A DNA stretch of 64,000 bases from Adiantum capillus-veneris (Eukaryota; Streptophyta; Polypodiopsida; Polypodiales; Pteridaceae): NCBI GenBank assembly GCA_014529385.2, contig CM043953.1:89634842-89698841 (forward strand), read 5' to 3'. Position numbers and translations under genes: made by a program. Of this stretch, positions 34,003 through 45,355 are shown piece by piece (the first letter of the stretch is position 1; every line of letters starts with the position of its first letter). The notes beneath the pieces are model-generated. The model saw nothing but the letters and a program-made list of their open reading frames with translations. It was not told the DNA's origin and searched no databases.

Positions 34003-34440
34003 TCAGTCCGACAAAGTAAACACCCCCTTCTCCCAGTCTTGCTTGGCCCCAATTGCCAACAACCATGGCCTTCCCAATAAAATTGGATAAGCATTTTCTC
34101 CTGCTTTCATGACAAAAAAATCGATTAAGCACTCCACTCCCATAACCTTTACCTTCATATCATGTGCCACCCCTAAACACCGAGCTTTGGCATGGTTGGC
34201 CATCTTCATTCGCACTTTGGACCTGACAACAGCTTTAATACCAATATCCCTCATAACAGATTCGGTAATCACACAGACTTGGGCACCACCATCAATATAG
34301 GCTTGAACATGCTTCTTGTTTTCAAGCAAAACATCCACCACTGGAAGCACATCAGTCAGACTCTCCACCCTCAAAACGTCCACCACTGGAAGCACATCAG
34401 TCAGATTCTCCACCCTCAAGGCTAGATTCTGCATGCACAT
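34003..34440 (-). pseudogene. Element G aspartic protease region
   Basis: About 145 open residues with AYIDGGAQVCVI (Asp in the D-x-G position, about 34275-34310), then ILLGRPWL (about 34050-34075), the second signature of retropepsin-like domains. Near the N-terminus a 15-residue unit (RVENLTDVLPVVDVL) is repeated with one change, from a 45-bp DNA duplication at about 34335-34425. Confidence 0.85.
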
Positions 34441-34803
34441 CTCCTCCTACTTGAGGAAGCCTCGTACTGGCGCTGGTTGACCATTGCCTCCTTAATTTAG
34501 GGTTTAATGCAAGTAGCTGCCCAAAAATGATATTAGCCTTTTGATTTTGGACATCTCTTACCAGATCATATTCCGGATTACTGCATCCCAACTGAAAATC
34601 CTTTTGAGTAATTCTTCATCTTCGTCTTCTTCTGCTCGGCTCTGGATGCTCTCTACCTTCATTCACCTTCTGTTTACCCTTCTTTTCTCTAGTTTCACGT
34701 TCCATCTCGGTCTCTCTTTCGCTTCGTGCTCTTTTGTTGGCCATAATATCAACCTCCTGCCTGTCAACACCAATAATATTAACCCTTTGCACTTCATCAT
34801 TAC

Positions 34804-35659
34804 CTAACGGAGCCGCCTGTCCCTTTCCCTCAGTGGGTGAGGGAAATCTAGAGCATAGTGTCCCTCCTCTCCACAATTGTAACATCTGGCAGGCAATTGC
34901 CTAGCCCTGCCTCTTCCTGTCCTTGCTTGACCTCTGTCCATAACACTTAAATGCAACTCTTGCATTTGCTCAGACAAATCTTGAACTGTATGTACCCATT
35001 GTTGAGGAACGGTCGCTACCCCTCGATGAGGCTGATTCTCCATTTTGAACTTTTTCCCTCGGATTTGAGGTCAGATTGGGAACCATCGCTTCGTACCCCA
35101 ACGCACCTTGCTCAATCTTTTTTTTAATTTTTCGGCTCTTAGACCGTGCAGTAGCAACAAACCCGTTATAATTCTCCGGGTCCTCGAAATCCACCTTTTC
35201 ACGAACTTTGGGATGAAAACAAGCGATAAACTTTTCCAGTTTAAAGTACTCACCACCATTGGCCAGCTACATGGCGACTACAAAGTCCCTCTAGCACTCT
35301 TCGAAGCGGGCAAGGAAAACACCAAATTCCTTGTTCACATCCTACTTCAAATTCTTCAACCTTGTATCCAGATCGACAAGAGATACCTCTTTTCAAAAAT
35401 CATGTAGAAAATGGGCCTGCAACACCGGCCACATAAGTCTTGGCTCTCCTTCCAAATCATAGAACCATGTCTTTGCTCTTCCCCGCATCAGCAACATTAT
35501 CGTTTGCATTTTGCTATCTTCATTTGGCATATGCAATGATAGCATATACAACTCAAAATTTGCCATCCACTCTTCTAGATCTTCCTCTCCGATGAAAACT
35601 GGTCCATAACTATGCGTTACCATCTCTCCTTGATGGAAACAACCATCTTTGATCAACAC
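34804..35659 (-). pseudogene. Element G gag
   Basis: 35393-35659 encodes a Ty3-type gag body (GEEDLEEWMANFELYM, MRGRAKTWFYDL). After frame changes the segment 34970-35194 continues it (VDFEDPENYNGFVATARSKSRKIKKK). 34804-35043 has a zinc knuckle CYNCGEEGHYALDF in which the last Cys position is Phe. Stops and shifts separate the three parts. The primer site lies just upstream (35678-35695). Confidence 0.82.
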
Positions 35660-35677
35660 CGATGAGCGATCAGTTGT

Positions 35678-35695
35678 TCCTCAGTGGGGGCACCA
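35678..35695 (-). other. Candidate primer binding site of element G
   Basis: The minus strand reads TGGTGCCCCCACTGAGGA starting five bases inside the 5' LTR. It begins TGG as primer sites do (complement of the tRNA CCA end). I cannot name the tRNA. Confidence 0.55.
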
Positions 35696-35936
35696 GAAGA
35701 TGGAGAGGGGGAATAGGGAACACACCCAGCACACAAAATGTTTGCCTCTCTATAGCCCAAGGATTCCACAACACCCCTAACCTCTCTAATAACACCTTCA
35801 AATTGGCTAATTTTCACTAACAACTCCACTTTAGCATACAAAACAACTATCTCACACCTTGCAAAAAACACCTTACAACACAAACACACCCACACTGCTC
35901 AACTCACTCTTCCCGACTCACACGACACCCCAATTC

Positions 35937-36163
35937 TGTTGGAATTAGGGTTACAGAGAAACGGACACAACTTGGAGAAGATGAAGGAAGCTCAAGGCAC
36001 ACAATAGAGAGTGTGTTACTTAGTATGCAATGGAAAGATAGATAGCCCTAGAGTGATGGACGTATATACAATTCTCGGGGGAAAAAACCTCCTAAAGAGG
36101 GAAAAAATGCCCCGGAGGTCCTAGTGTGTTCACACACATCACTACCACATGTATATGGTAACA
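35937..36163 (-). repeat. 3' LTR of copia Q
   Basis: TGTTGGAATTAGGG to GGTAACA. A purine run (AAGGGGGATT on the minus strand) directly to its right is the polypurine tract. Confidence 0.9.
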
Positions 36164-39100
36164 AATCCCCCTTGGAGTGATGCGGTGAACAAGAGCTAGC
36201 ACATGAGTAAAGGGAAGTGCCATGCCATGAGGACATGATCAGTCCACAAAGGGGAGTAAGCCCAAAGCTTTGCGGAAAGCTTCAAGCTTCTCACGAGACA
36301 ATGCCTTTGTGAAAAGATCTGCAAGGTTGTCCTGTGTTGGCACATAAGCCAAGTTGATCTCTCCTGCTGAGAGCCTCTCCCTGACATAGTGGTAATGCAC
36401 CTCAATGTGCTTTGTGCGAGCATGAAAAACTGGGTTCCTCGCAACTGCCAATGCGCTCTGACTGTCAGTGTATATAGTGTTGGCAGTGTCCTGTCCAACA
36501 CCCAAATCAGCCATAAGGCGTCTGAGCCATACACACTCAATCGTAGCTGTGAAGACTGCCCTGCCTCACAACTCGAAGTGGCCACAATAGGTTTCTTCTT
36601 GCTCAACGGTGATATACATGAACTGCCAAGAATGAAACAAAAACCACTTGTGGACACTCGCATGTCAAAACAACCAGCCCAATCTAAGTCCGAAAAAGCA
36701 TGTAAGTATGACGGCAATGATCCCCCCTTGGGATAAAACAAGCCAAGATGTAAAGTGTTACTAAGGTGGTGGAAAAGCCTCTTGACATCTTGCCAATTCT
36801 TAGACCCTGGTCTATGCATAAATGTGCTGACCTATGAGACTGCAAACTGAATATCTAGCCTCGTGTTGCATACATAAATGAGGCAGCCAACAATAGTTTG
36901 GTAAAGAGTGACATCAGCAGGATCTCCAGCATCATGTAGACTCAACTTCAAACCTGTTTCCATGGGAGTGGCAATAGGTTTGCAATCCTCAAGTCCAAAC
37001 TTACATAGCAATGTCTCTATGTAGCTTTTCTGACAGAATGCAATACCACCATCACACTGCTTAAGCTGTATACCAAAGCAATGATGCAACAACCCCAAAT
37101 GTTTAATCTTGAAAGAAGCATTCAAATCAACCTTAAAGTCAGCAATATGTCTTTGATTTGGTCCAGTGATCAGCAAATCATCGACATAAAGAACCACAAT
37201 GAGAAGTACATCACCCTCATGCTTTACATACAATGTGCTTTCTGTTGGACTGTTATAAAAGCCTCGTTTAACCAAATGAGTGTCAGCTTTCTCATACAAG
37301 CACGAGGAGATTGCTTCAACCCATACAAAGCATTCTTACATCTGCACACTTTGTCCTCTTGTCCTTTTATGGCAAAACCGCGAGGTTGTGTTACATAAAT
37401 TTCCTCAAATATGTCACCATTCAAGAAAGCAGTAACAATGTCTGATTGATGTACATCCCAACCAAAATGAGCTGCAAATACACATAGAAAACACACAGTA
37501 GTCATACGACAAGTGGAAGCAAAAGTCTCTTCATAATCTATGCCTTTTTGCTCTGCATAACCCTTTGCAGCAAGTCGAGCCTTATGGCGATCAATCTCAC
37601 CATCTGGCTTGAGTTTCAATTTGTAAACCCACTTCGTACCAATGGCCTTCTTTCCAGGAGGAAAATCACATAAAGTCCATGTGTCATTTTGTATAACTGC
37701 ATCATATTTTTTGAATTCTGTGCTTTATCAAAAGACAGAGGTTCCTCAACATCATGTAAGCTAGACAAAGCCAAAGAATAACAATCTGATGCATAAGATG
37801 CATGGCGAGAGCCTGAACGAGTATGACTAGACAAAGGTGCATCCAATTTACAGTCACGCAAAGTGTGCACCAGCCATTTTGGTATACCTCTAGCCTGCTC
37901 ATTTTCAGCCCATCTTTCCTCATCAAGTACATCATATACATCTGCATCAGTAATAGGCTGATCTGTAACATTTTCAAAAACCCCCATAGGCTGTACATTT
38001 GCCTCATTAGAATTTACATTCATATTTCCACCACTGAAAAGAGGCAACAAATGGTCATAAATGTCCTGTGAGCTTACATTACTGTCTTTAGTACATGACA
38101 ACAAGGGCTGAACAAAATCTTTCACAAACACTACATCCCGTGAAACCAGAATACGCTTTGTTTGCGGATGATATAGTATGTAACCTTTTCTTTCAGCACT
38201 ATAACCAACAAAAATACATTTGACAGCCTTATCATCCAATTTTTTGCGCTGTGTTTGTGGCACCAAAGCATATGCCAAACAACCAAAAACACGCATGTGC
38301 TCAATAGAAGGCTTTTTATCATGCCATGCTTCATATGGAGTAATAGAGTGCAAAGCTTTCGTAGGACACAGGTTAAGTACATAAGTGGCACACATGATGG
38401 CTTCAAGCCAAAAAGAATGCGGCAAAGCTTGACTTTTGACCATACATCGTGCCATTTTCATCAGTGACCTGTTTTCCCTCTCAGCAACACCATTTTGCTG
38501 AGGTGTATAAGGCACTGTACATTGGTGTTTTATCCCACGACTAGCGAGAAATGCATTAAATTCATGAGACATATACTCCCCCCTCGATCGGAACGGAGGG
38601 TGCCCATAGTACATTTCGAGACATTTTCAGCCATAGCCAGAAATTGTTTGAAGCACATAAAAACTTTGGACTTCGCTTTAAGCAGAAATACCCATGCATG
38701 CCTGGAGTAATCATCAATGAAAGTCATGAAGTATAGGTAATTGCCCAAGGATGGAGTTTGCATGGGCCCACAAACATCACTATGCACAAGCTGCAACCGG
38801 CATGTGGCCCAAACTGAACCATCCTTTGGAAACTTAGAACGCTGCATCTTACCTAAAATATAGCCTTCACAAACATGTTTGACAGGTGCTTCAAGAGGCG
38901 GCAAAGAAGCAACCATATCAGATTTTTGCAAACGCAGTAAACTGGCAAAATTCAGATGACCAAAACGTGCATGCCAAAGTTTTGCATCTGAAATAGCCCT
39001 TGAATCTGCAACAACATTTGCAAAATTCTATCCACACTTGTCATACAAAGTGAGCTTATACAGCCCACGGCACAAAAGACCAGATGCAACAATTTCATCA

Positions 39101-40181
39101 CCAAAACTGAGATCATGAACTGTACATCTATCATCCACAAATTTGACTACATGTCCAAGTCTAGCAAGTGCGGATATAGACAAGAGATTCTTCTTGATCC
39201 CAGGTACATAAAGTGCATCAACAAGTTTGAAGAAACTGCCATTTGCAGTAGTAAGCACAATCTTTCCAACTCCCTGAACCGGATAAGAGGCATTGTTGGC
39301 ACAAGTGACTGAATTCCCATGAGGGATAGACTCGAATTAGGAACATAATTTTTTCCACTCGCAGCAGAACCATAAGAAGTGGCTGTATTGCTGTTACCAC
39401 CCTTTCTTTGAGAAGCAATAAAAGCATGTTCAACTACACGCTGCCTAGTCCTGTTTTTTCTGGAAAGTGACTCTTGCAACAGCAATGTGCATAATGCATC
39501 AAACTTGACGACTTCAAGATTTACTTGGGTCATAAGTCTCCAAGTACTAGCAAAAGTCAGGTAAGAATCTGGTAAGGCATCAAGAACAGTCTCCACAAGG
39601 GAACTGTCTGAATGACTTCACCTGTGCAGAAATAAGTTTCTCATTGATATCCTTAACACCAGCAAGAAAAGTGTCCATATCATCTTCCTCATGCATAATC
39701 TTCGACTCCAGCTCTTTACGCAACAAAGCAATTTTAGCCTCATTGCGGCTTGCATAAAGACCTGCTAGAATATCCCAAGCCTGTTTTGCAGATTTTGCTG
39801 AACGAATGTGAGGAACATTGGTGCGCTTCACAAAAATGCAATCAATGCATGAGCCTACACATCCTTTACATCCCAATGAGCTTGTTCAGCCGTAGGCAAA
39901 ACAACTCTAATAGCAACAATCCTTGCAGCAAGACCTGCAACATCCTCAACATTGCCTACATCCTCAGAACCAGGACGTACATCAATGCCCTGCACAATGT
40001 TCCAGACGCCCTTTGACACAAGAACATGTTGCATCATATAAGCCCACATAGGGTAGTTGTCCCCATCCAACCTGTCCTCAGCAGTAAACATCTTGAACAC
40101 ATCTGTGTTGTTGTCATGGTAAATGCTGCACCTGATGTGAAAACTGCCCAAAAATAGGAGAAACAGAGCGGGAAACGACAC
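36164..40181 (-). pseudogene. Copia Q gag-pol, decayed
   Basis: From right to left on the minus strand: gag N-terminus (NNTDVFKMF, about 40080-40115), gag body (39580-39876), GAG-pre-integrase (39028-39258), integrase with HSDVCGP, FIDDYSRH and LRSDRGG (38530-38931), the catalytic Glu in NGVAERENRS (about 38445-38490), RT with LYVDDLLITG (about 37160-37200), and RNase H (DSQSALAVARNPVFHARTKH, 36239-36514). A 4-bp deletion next to the gag ATG puts that ATG out of frame. About 374 bp present in copia P, including the zinc knuckle and the protease Asp-Ser-Gly, are absent at about 39340. Several frameshifts are also present. Confidence 0.9.
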
Positions 40182-40466
40182 GTGCTATATAGCATAAATC
40201 GTAGAAGACTATAAGGCACCTGTTATGCAGAAAACGGTAATGACAGAAATTCTGCACAAAATGACGAAATAACCTGTGCAATACTACCTGTAGTGGAAAC
40301 GGAGGCCGAAATGAGCCCGAATCAAAAATCTAAGCAGACCAAGCCTTACGAGCTCTCCTGAAATTTTTGTCGACCTGCGAACGCTTGCCAAAGCTCACTG
40401 AAATCGGAGAAAGTGAGCAGGCGTGTGCTAGAGCAGCTGGCGACTAAGCCCAGGAGGACGTAACCT

Positions 40467-40478
40467 GCTCTGATACCA
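40467..40478 (-). other. Copia Q primer binding site, tRNA-Met type
   Basis: The minus strand reads TGGTATCAGAGC two bases from the 5' LTR. Confidence 0.95.
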
Positions 40479-40480
40479 AT

Positions 40481-40682
40481 TGTTGGAATTAGGGTTGCAG
40501 AGAAATGCACACAGCTTGGAGAAGACGAAGGAAGCTCAAGGCACACAATAGAGAGATAGATAGCCCTAGAGTGATGGGTGTATATACAATTCTCGGGGGG
40601 AAAAATCCTCCTAAAGAGGGAAAAAATGCCCCCGCGGTCCTAGTGTGTTCACACACATCACTACCACATGTATATGGTAACA
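40481..40682 (-). repeat. 5' LTR of copia Q
   Basis: 202 bp. It is shorter than its sister by about 25 bp around 40545-40560, where the block GTGTGTTACTTAG... is missing. Confidence 0.9.
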
Positions 40683-40766
40683 GGGTCTGCCCTCTTGGTA
40701 ACACCATTCAAGACTCATGCAAACCCTCTGCAAGCATTGGCAAGTACACAAAGAGCAAGAGAAAAA

Positions 40767-40793
40767 GGGGGGGGGGGGGGGGGGGGGGGGGGG
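40767..40793 (+). repeat. Poly(G) run of 27 bases
   Basis: An uninterrupted G run inside the right LTR of element G. The matching position in the left LTR (about 28566-28580) is the mixed sequence AAAAAGGGAGGGATGGGG. Confidence 0.9.
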
Positions 40794-41297
40794 ATGGGGA
40801 GAAACAACACAAGAAATAGGCGCAAAGGTTTGGTAATATTGCATAGGGAGATAATACAGTCAAGTATGCTACTCCAATGGCAAGCTTGCAATACACAGGC
40901 TTGGAAACCTCCAGTGACTCTCTCTGGCAAAAAAGCCCCCAAAAAATCACTTCTATGCCGTTTTATAAGGCTTTGCTAAGCCTAAAAAGAAAAAACAAGG
41001 AGCTATTAAGCTGGTACAATTAACTGAAGCTCTCTTTAGAAGTTTTTCTGCATGGCTACCACTTGGCACACTTGGTGTTTTGGTATCTGCATGGTGCACA
41101 CCTCTTTGTTCCTTGTCCGCTCAATTTGGATTGGGTCCTTCTCTCTCTTCATTTGCTCCCTTTTGGTCCGGCTTCCACTTTGCCTTTTCCTTTACTCGCC
41201 CTTGCTCTTGTTTTGTCCAGTCTTTGGCTTGCCTTACTTCGTTGGGTACCCTTGGAATGAGCCTTGCCCTTGCCCTGTACACATTACGACCTTCGGG

Positions 41298-41302
<5 letters not shown>

Positions 41303-41389
<87 letters not shown>
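41303..41389 (+). repeat. (CT)n microsatellite, 87 bp
   Basis: A pure CT array in the right LTR of element G, twice the length of that in the left LTR. Confidence 0.95.
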
Positions 41390-41391
<2 letters not shown>

Positions 41392-42636
41392 CCCACTGCC
41401 CGCGAGACTTCTCCCTATCTTATGCACCGCGGAGGGGGGGCATTAGCAAAGCTGTGGGAACGGGCCCCTGGCGGGCTCTGCCATGTCATCACTATACTAC
41501 AACCATCAGTGCCTACACAGCCCGACAACGCACGCCACCGACGCAAGACGCTACCGCTTACAACTTTCAAAACGGCCACATGCGCCATCAGCGGACCACC
41601 CACGTAGCGCCCACGGGCGAGCGGCCATAGCCATAGCTCAACTCATGCTTCACATCCCTCAATGGGCCACGGGCCAGGCTAAATACCCCACATTTCCGGC
41701 TCCACCTCTCGCATGTGGGACTAACCTCCCTGACACGTGGCGCTTTCAGTTTCATTAGCCTTCCAAGGCCTCCAAAAAAAATCACTTTTATGAGAGAGAG
41801 CCCCCTCTTGGGGTGCCAACTTGGCTCCATTCCCATTCTCTGCTCACAGATCCCATTCCAGAGCCATAAAGCCCGGACACAAATTCATACACCCGGTTTC
41901 ATTCTAGGTAATCCCCATCAACTTTTGACTTCTTCAAGCCTACTATCCGAATCCGCCAAGTGACTTAAGAAAAATCATCTGCAAATACTTCCCCCTCAAT
42001 TGCTCAGGCTTGGCCATACCATAACTCGATGCTCGAGGCTCAGAATCACAAGCCGTGACTTCTTGATGATTCCACCCTGCATGCTTTATATGCTTGAACC
42101 CTGTTGAGGCCTAGAAAATACCAGACGGTGCATCCTCCGATGCGGGCAAGTGGGCCCAGACCCGGCCCCCGAAAAATCTTCAAATAACCATAACTTGCTA
42201 TCTCGAGATCTCGCAATCTGAAAAGAAGGGTAGGCTTCATACATAGAGCACTACATGCCTATACCTTGACTTCCACTTGGACCACCTGTCCCCAACTGCC
42301 CTGTCCGGCAAGAATCTGCAACACATTGAACCTTCAACCTTTCAATAACTTGGGCTCCGTAGCTCGGTTTGATGAGCCGTTTTGACGTGCTCCTTCAGTG
42401 CTTCAAGCTCTTCAGCCTTGGACCCAAAGATTGCACCTCGCATCTCCTTCACCTGCTACCCAAATTAGCCCCTTACGGAGCCTTCCTTGGCCTATGAACC
42501 GCATCAGGCATACACTTCCGCTGCTACCTGTCAGCCCATGATCTTCCTAGCTGCTCCAGTATTTTGCCATGCTTCTGCTAGCCTGCACATATGTGCCCAT
42601 TCCATCTTCTATGGTCAACACACTTTGGCTGCACCA

Positions 42637-42752
42637 ACGCCCTTTGACATAAGAACATGTTGCATTATATAAGACCACATAGGGTAATTGTCCCCATCCA
42701 ACCTGTTCTCAATAGCAAACATCTTAAACACATCTGTGTTGTTGTCAGCCAT
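42637..42752 (-). pseudogene. Copia P gag N-terminus
   Basis: ATG at 42752 (minus) gives MADNNTDVFKMFAIENRLDGDNYPMW..., the start of the copia P gag. It runs up to the element G junction and would continue at 28286. The equivalent in copia Q is uninterrupted, which proves the join. Confidence 0.9.
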
Positions 42753-43077
42753 GGTAAATGCTGCAATTGATGTGAAAATTTCCCGAAAAGAGGAGAAACA
42801 AAGTGGGAGCAACAGTGCTATATAGCACAAACTGTAGAAGACTATAAGGCACCTGTTATGCAAAAAACGACAATGACAAAAAGTTTACACAAAATGATGA
42901 AATTGCCTGTGTAGACCTGCTTGTAGTAAAAACTCAGGTCAAAATGAGCCCGAATCAAAAATTTGAGCAGACTAATCTCTACGACCTTCAAACACTGGCC
43001 AAACCTCACTGAAATCGGAGAAAGTGAGTAGGAGTGTGCTGGAGCAGCTGGCGACTAAGCTCGAGAGGATGCAACCT

Positions 43078-43089
43078 GCTCTGATACCA
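43078..43089 (-). other. Copia P primer binding site, tRNA-Met type
   Basis: The minus strand reads TGGTATCAGAGC two bases from the 5' LTR. Confidence 0.95.
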
Positions 43090-43091
43090 AT

Positions 43092-43318
43092 TGTTGGAAT
43101 TAGGGTTGCAGAGAAATGCACACAGGTTGGAGAAGACAAAGGAAGCTCAAGGCACACAACTGAGTGTATGTTACTTAGCGTGCAATGGAAAGATAGATAG
43201 CCCTAGAGTGATGGGCGTATATACAATGCACGGGGAAAAAAACCTCCTAAAGAGGGAAAAAATGCCCCGACGGTCCTAGTGTGTTCACACACGTTACTAC
43301 CACATGTATATGGTAACA
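43092..43318 (-). repeat. 5' LTR of copia P
   Basis: 227 bp, TGTTGGAATT...GGTAACA, the partner of 23800-24025. Confidence 0.92.
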
Positions 43319-43846
43319 TTTTGCAATGAAAATGTAAAAACGGTTTCTACACCTTTGGTTTGTCACTTTAAACTAACCCAAGATATGTGTCCAAAGACAC
43401 AAGAGGAGATAGCCTATATCTCTAAAGTTCCATATGGTGCAGTGGTAGGTTCTCTTATGTATGCTAGACAAGGCCAGAAATTGCACATGCAAAGTGAGTT
43501 GTAAGTAGGTTCATGGACAAGTTAGTAAAGAGCATCGGCAAGTTGTGAAGTGGATACTTAGTTATCTAAAAGGGATAACAACAAATGCTTTGTATTTTGG
43601 AGGCACTGATATTTTTTTGCAAGGGTATGGTGATGCAGATATGGCAGGTGTGACAAAGATACTCGAAGGAGCACTATTGGCTCTGTCTTCACAGTTGGAG
43701 GAACATCAGTAAGCTGGTCTTCAAAGCTGCCGAAAGTGGTCTCACTTTCTACCACAGAAGCAGAGTATGTAGCCTTGATAGAGGCAAGCAAAGAAATTTT
43801 GTGGCTTCACAGATTCTTAGAAGAGCTTGGATACAAGCAATGGATT
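43319..43846 (+). pseudogene. Copia A end of RT and RNase H
   Basis: This continues the frame broken at 23799: CNENVKTVSTPLVCHFKL, then PYGAVVGSLMYA and the RNase H signature [20 protein letters not shown] near 43735-43800. Stops lie at 43502 and 43520-43640. The copia similarity ends at about LEELGYKQW, where LINE sequence begins. Confidence 0.88.
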
Positions 43847-45070
43847 TAGCAAGTACACCTATTACGTTATATGCTATATGCTGATGATATCATACTAGCA
43901 TCTGAGTCACAGGATGTGTTACAACATCTCCAGATCTTGGATGACTTCTACGCACATAGAGGTCTCACCGTGAACCTTCGTAAGACCAAGGTTCTTATTT
44001 TCCATACATCCATGAAGATCAGGAGTAGAGCATGTTTTACACTAGCAGGCGAGCGAGTCAAGGTCACTGAATCATATGTATACTTGGGGATCACTTTTAC
44101 TACGACTATAGGACAATTATCCGTGGCGAGTGTAGCTAGAGATAGGATCACATGAGATATGCGGCACTAGTGATGCTAGAGTGCCAATGCCGCCAGGCTT
44201 GTTTTCAGGAGCCCCATACCAAGGAATGACTCTTTGACACCCTAGTCACCCCAACTCTCATGTATGCAGCACGAGTTTGGGCACCGAGCCTTACAAAATC
44301 TTGGTGGACATAGGTTGAGAGGCAATAGATCATTATGCTATCCCGCTTGATACATGTAAAACCTTGAGTGCCGCATGTCATGATCATGTCATGAGAGAAG
44401 ATCTAGTTGCACCACCCATGCTAGTGGATGCTCTTTTTCAAGTAGTATGTTCCATCTAGAGAGTACCCCCCCCGGGTGTTCACCTGATGGAGGTAGACAA
44501 TCTTATCTTAGAGACTTTTTCCATCGAGTGACCCTAGTACCGCTTGTCATTACCACACCAAGGAGAGTCATTCTACAGTAGGCAAATAAGGTCCGATCCA
44601 AAAAACGACCTAGAGTGGTGGCATATCGTGCTCAATAAGCACACTAGAGAAAGATTCATTAGATTCGGACACATCATGAGCAGGCTAGACAAAGAGAGAT
44701 ACAACTAGCATTCTTCAATGATAATATACTACATGGGCTTTTCTTACCTAATCCGCCTATGCATTATATACTACACTCCCCAATTTGGTACTTGATGGAG
44801 CTAGTTTTGGATACATGGTTGTACTCCCTGAGCATATAGTTTTTTCACATCATCCACTAGAAATAGATCTCCGTCCCCTCCTCATACATGCACATGTACT
44901 TAGTCCACCATTATTGTAGCCACGTCTAGCAGTATGTATCAATTTTTTTAGCGATTTTATCCTTTTTTGGATATCCAGTGGATACACACATGTATATGGT
45001 TTTGTCTCATAGGCCGACTTTGGCCTCTACAAAAATTTAATAAATCTTTCTTTTCTTTCTTTCTCTCTTT
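43847..45070 (+). mobile_element. LINE C remnant: RT palm to 3' end
   Basis: MLYADDIILASESQD at about 43870-43915 is the active site of a LINE reverse transcriptase. The thumb follows (LNLRKTKVLIF-like and YVYLGITF). After 44155 it continues in broken frames (LFDTLVTPTLMYAARVWAP at about 44230-44285), which resembles LINE B at the same place (LFDTLVTPVLLYGVEVWGG). It ends near AATTTAATAAATCTTTC at about 45040, with a TTTC-rich tail. It is joined directly to truncated copia A. Confidence 0.8.
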
Positions 45071-45355
45071 TTGGCGGTGCCCCCTAACTGAGCAACATAA
45101 ATTTATATTCTATTTATCAAATAATCTTGTTGGCCTTTACTTTTACTATTCCATGGAATTATTGTGCATTATTCCCCCGCTGCCTGTTTTCCACCCTATT
45201 CAAGAACGCTAATATGCATACCACATAATTTTTCAAATCCAAATTCTTATTTGCATGGTAATTGTAGATGCACGTGCGCACACATCGATGCAACTTTTGA
45301 AGTATCAAATGGAAGCTTTTGTAGTATTAACATGAGCTTTGAGTTCATTAAGATT

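Larger units (their letters stand above)
35937..40682 (-). mobile_element. Copia Q: Ty1/copia element, innermost of the nest
   Basis: The LTRs 35937-36163 and 40481-40682 (TGTTGGAATT...GGTAACA) and the tRNA-Met primer site (40467-40478) define a minus-strand element of the same family as copia P. The flanks AATTC and GGGTC are only weakly similar, and the uninterrupted LTR of G has GATTC. It is more complete in integrase than copia P but has a deletion in gag-protease. Confidence 0.9.
28287..42636 (-). mobile_element. Element G: Ty3/gypsy Tat-lineage retrotransposon with two RNase H domains
   Basis: LTRs of about 2.1 kb (28287-30426, and 35701-35936 plus 40683-42636) flank a 5.3-kb interior with gag, protease, RT-RNase H, a second RNase H and integrase on the minus strand. 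A second RNase H between the first one and integrase is the hallmark of the Tat clade. The left flank CACGC and right flank AACGC are an imperfect target duplication inside the copia P gag. The gag of P resumes at 42637 with CGCCCTTTGAC, exactly as in the uninterrupted copia Q. The right LTR was later split by copia Q. Confidence 0.9.
35701..42636 (-). repeat. 5' LTR of element G, split by copia Q
   Basis: 35701-35936 and 40683-42636 together match the 28287-30426 LTR. The break falls where the intact LTR reads GATTCTGCC. The right piece contains a 27-base poly(G) and an 87-bp (CT)n array. Confidence 0.88.
23800..43318 (-). mobile_element. Copia P: Ty1/copia element inserted in copia A
   Basis: The LTRs at 23800-24025 and 43092-43318 share TGTTG...GGTAACA ends. 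They are flanked by ATTTG and TTTTG, an imperfect 5-bp duplication of the copia A RT sequence. A tRNA-Met primer site adjoins the right LTR, so the element runs on the minus strand. By eye the two LTRs differ at about 20 of 226 positions. Its gag is interrupted at 28287-42636 by the Tat element G. Confidence 0.92.
19962..43846 (+). mobile_element. Copia A: Ty1/copia element, outermost shell of the nest
   Basis: The 5' LTR (19962-20611), primer site and gag-pol run rightward to 23799, where copia P is inserted inside the RT domain. Coding sequence resumes at 43319 with the rest of RT-RNase H and stops at about 43846, where it joins a LINE remnant. No 3' LTR was found, so the element is 3'-truncated. 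The order gag-protease-integrase-RT-RNase H is that of Ty1/copia. Confidence 0.9.

Noticed and set aside
41121-41396. Long Arg-Glu or Ser-Leu repeat 'proteins' across CT/GA arrays
   Set aside because: They are translations of dinucleotide repeats; the same holds at 48427-48984, 49206-49679, 54001-54547 and 62398-62822.
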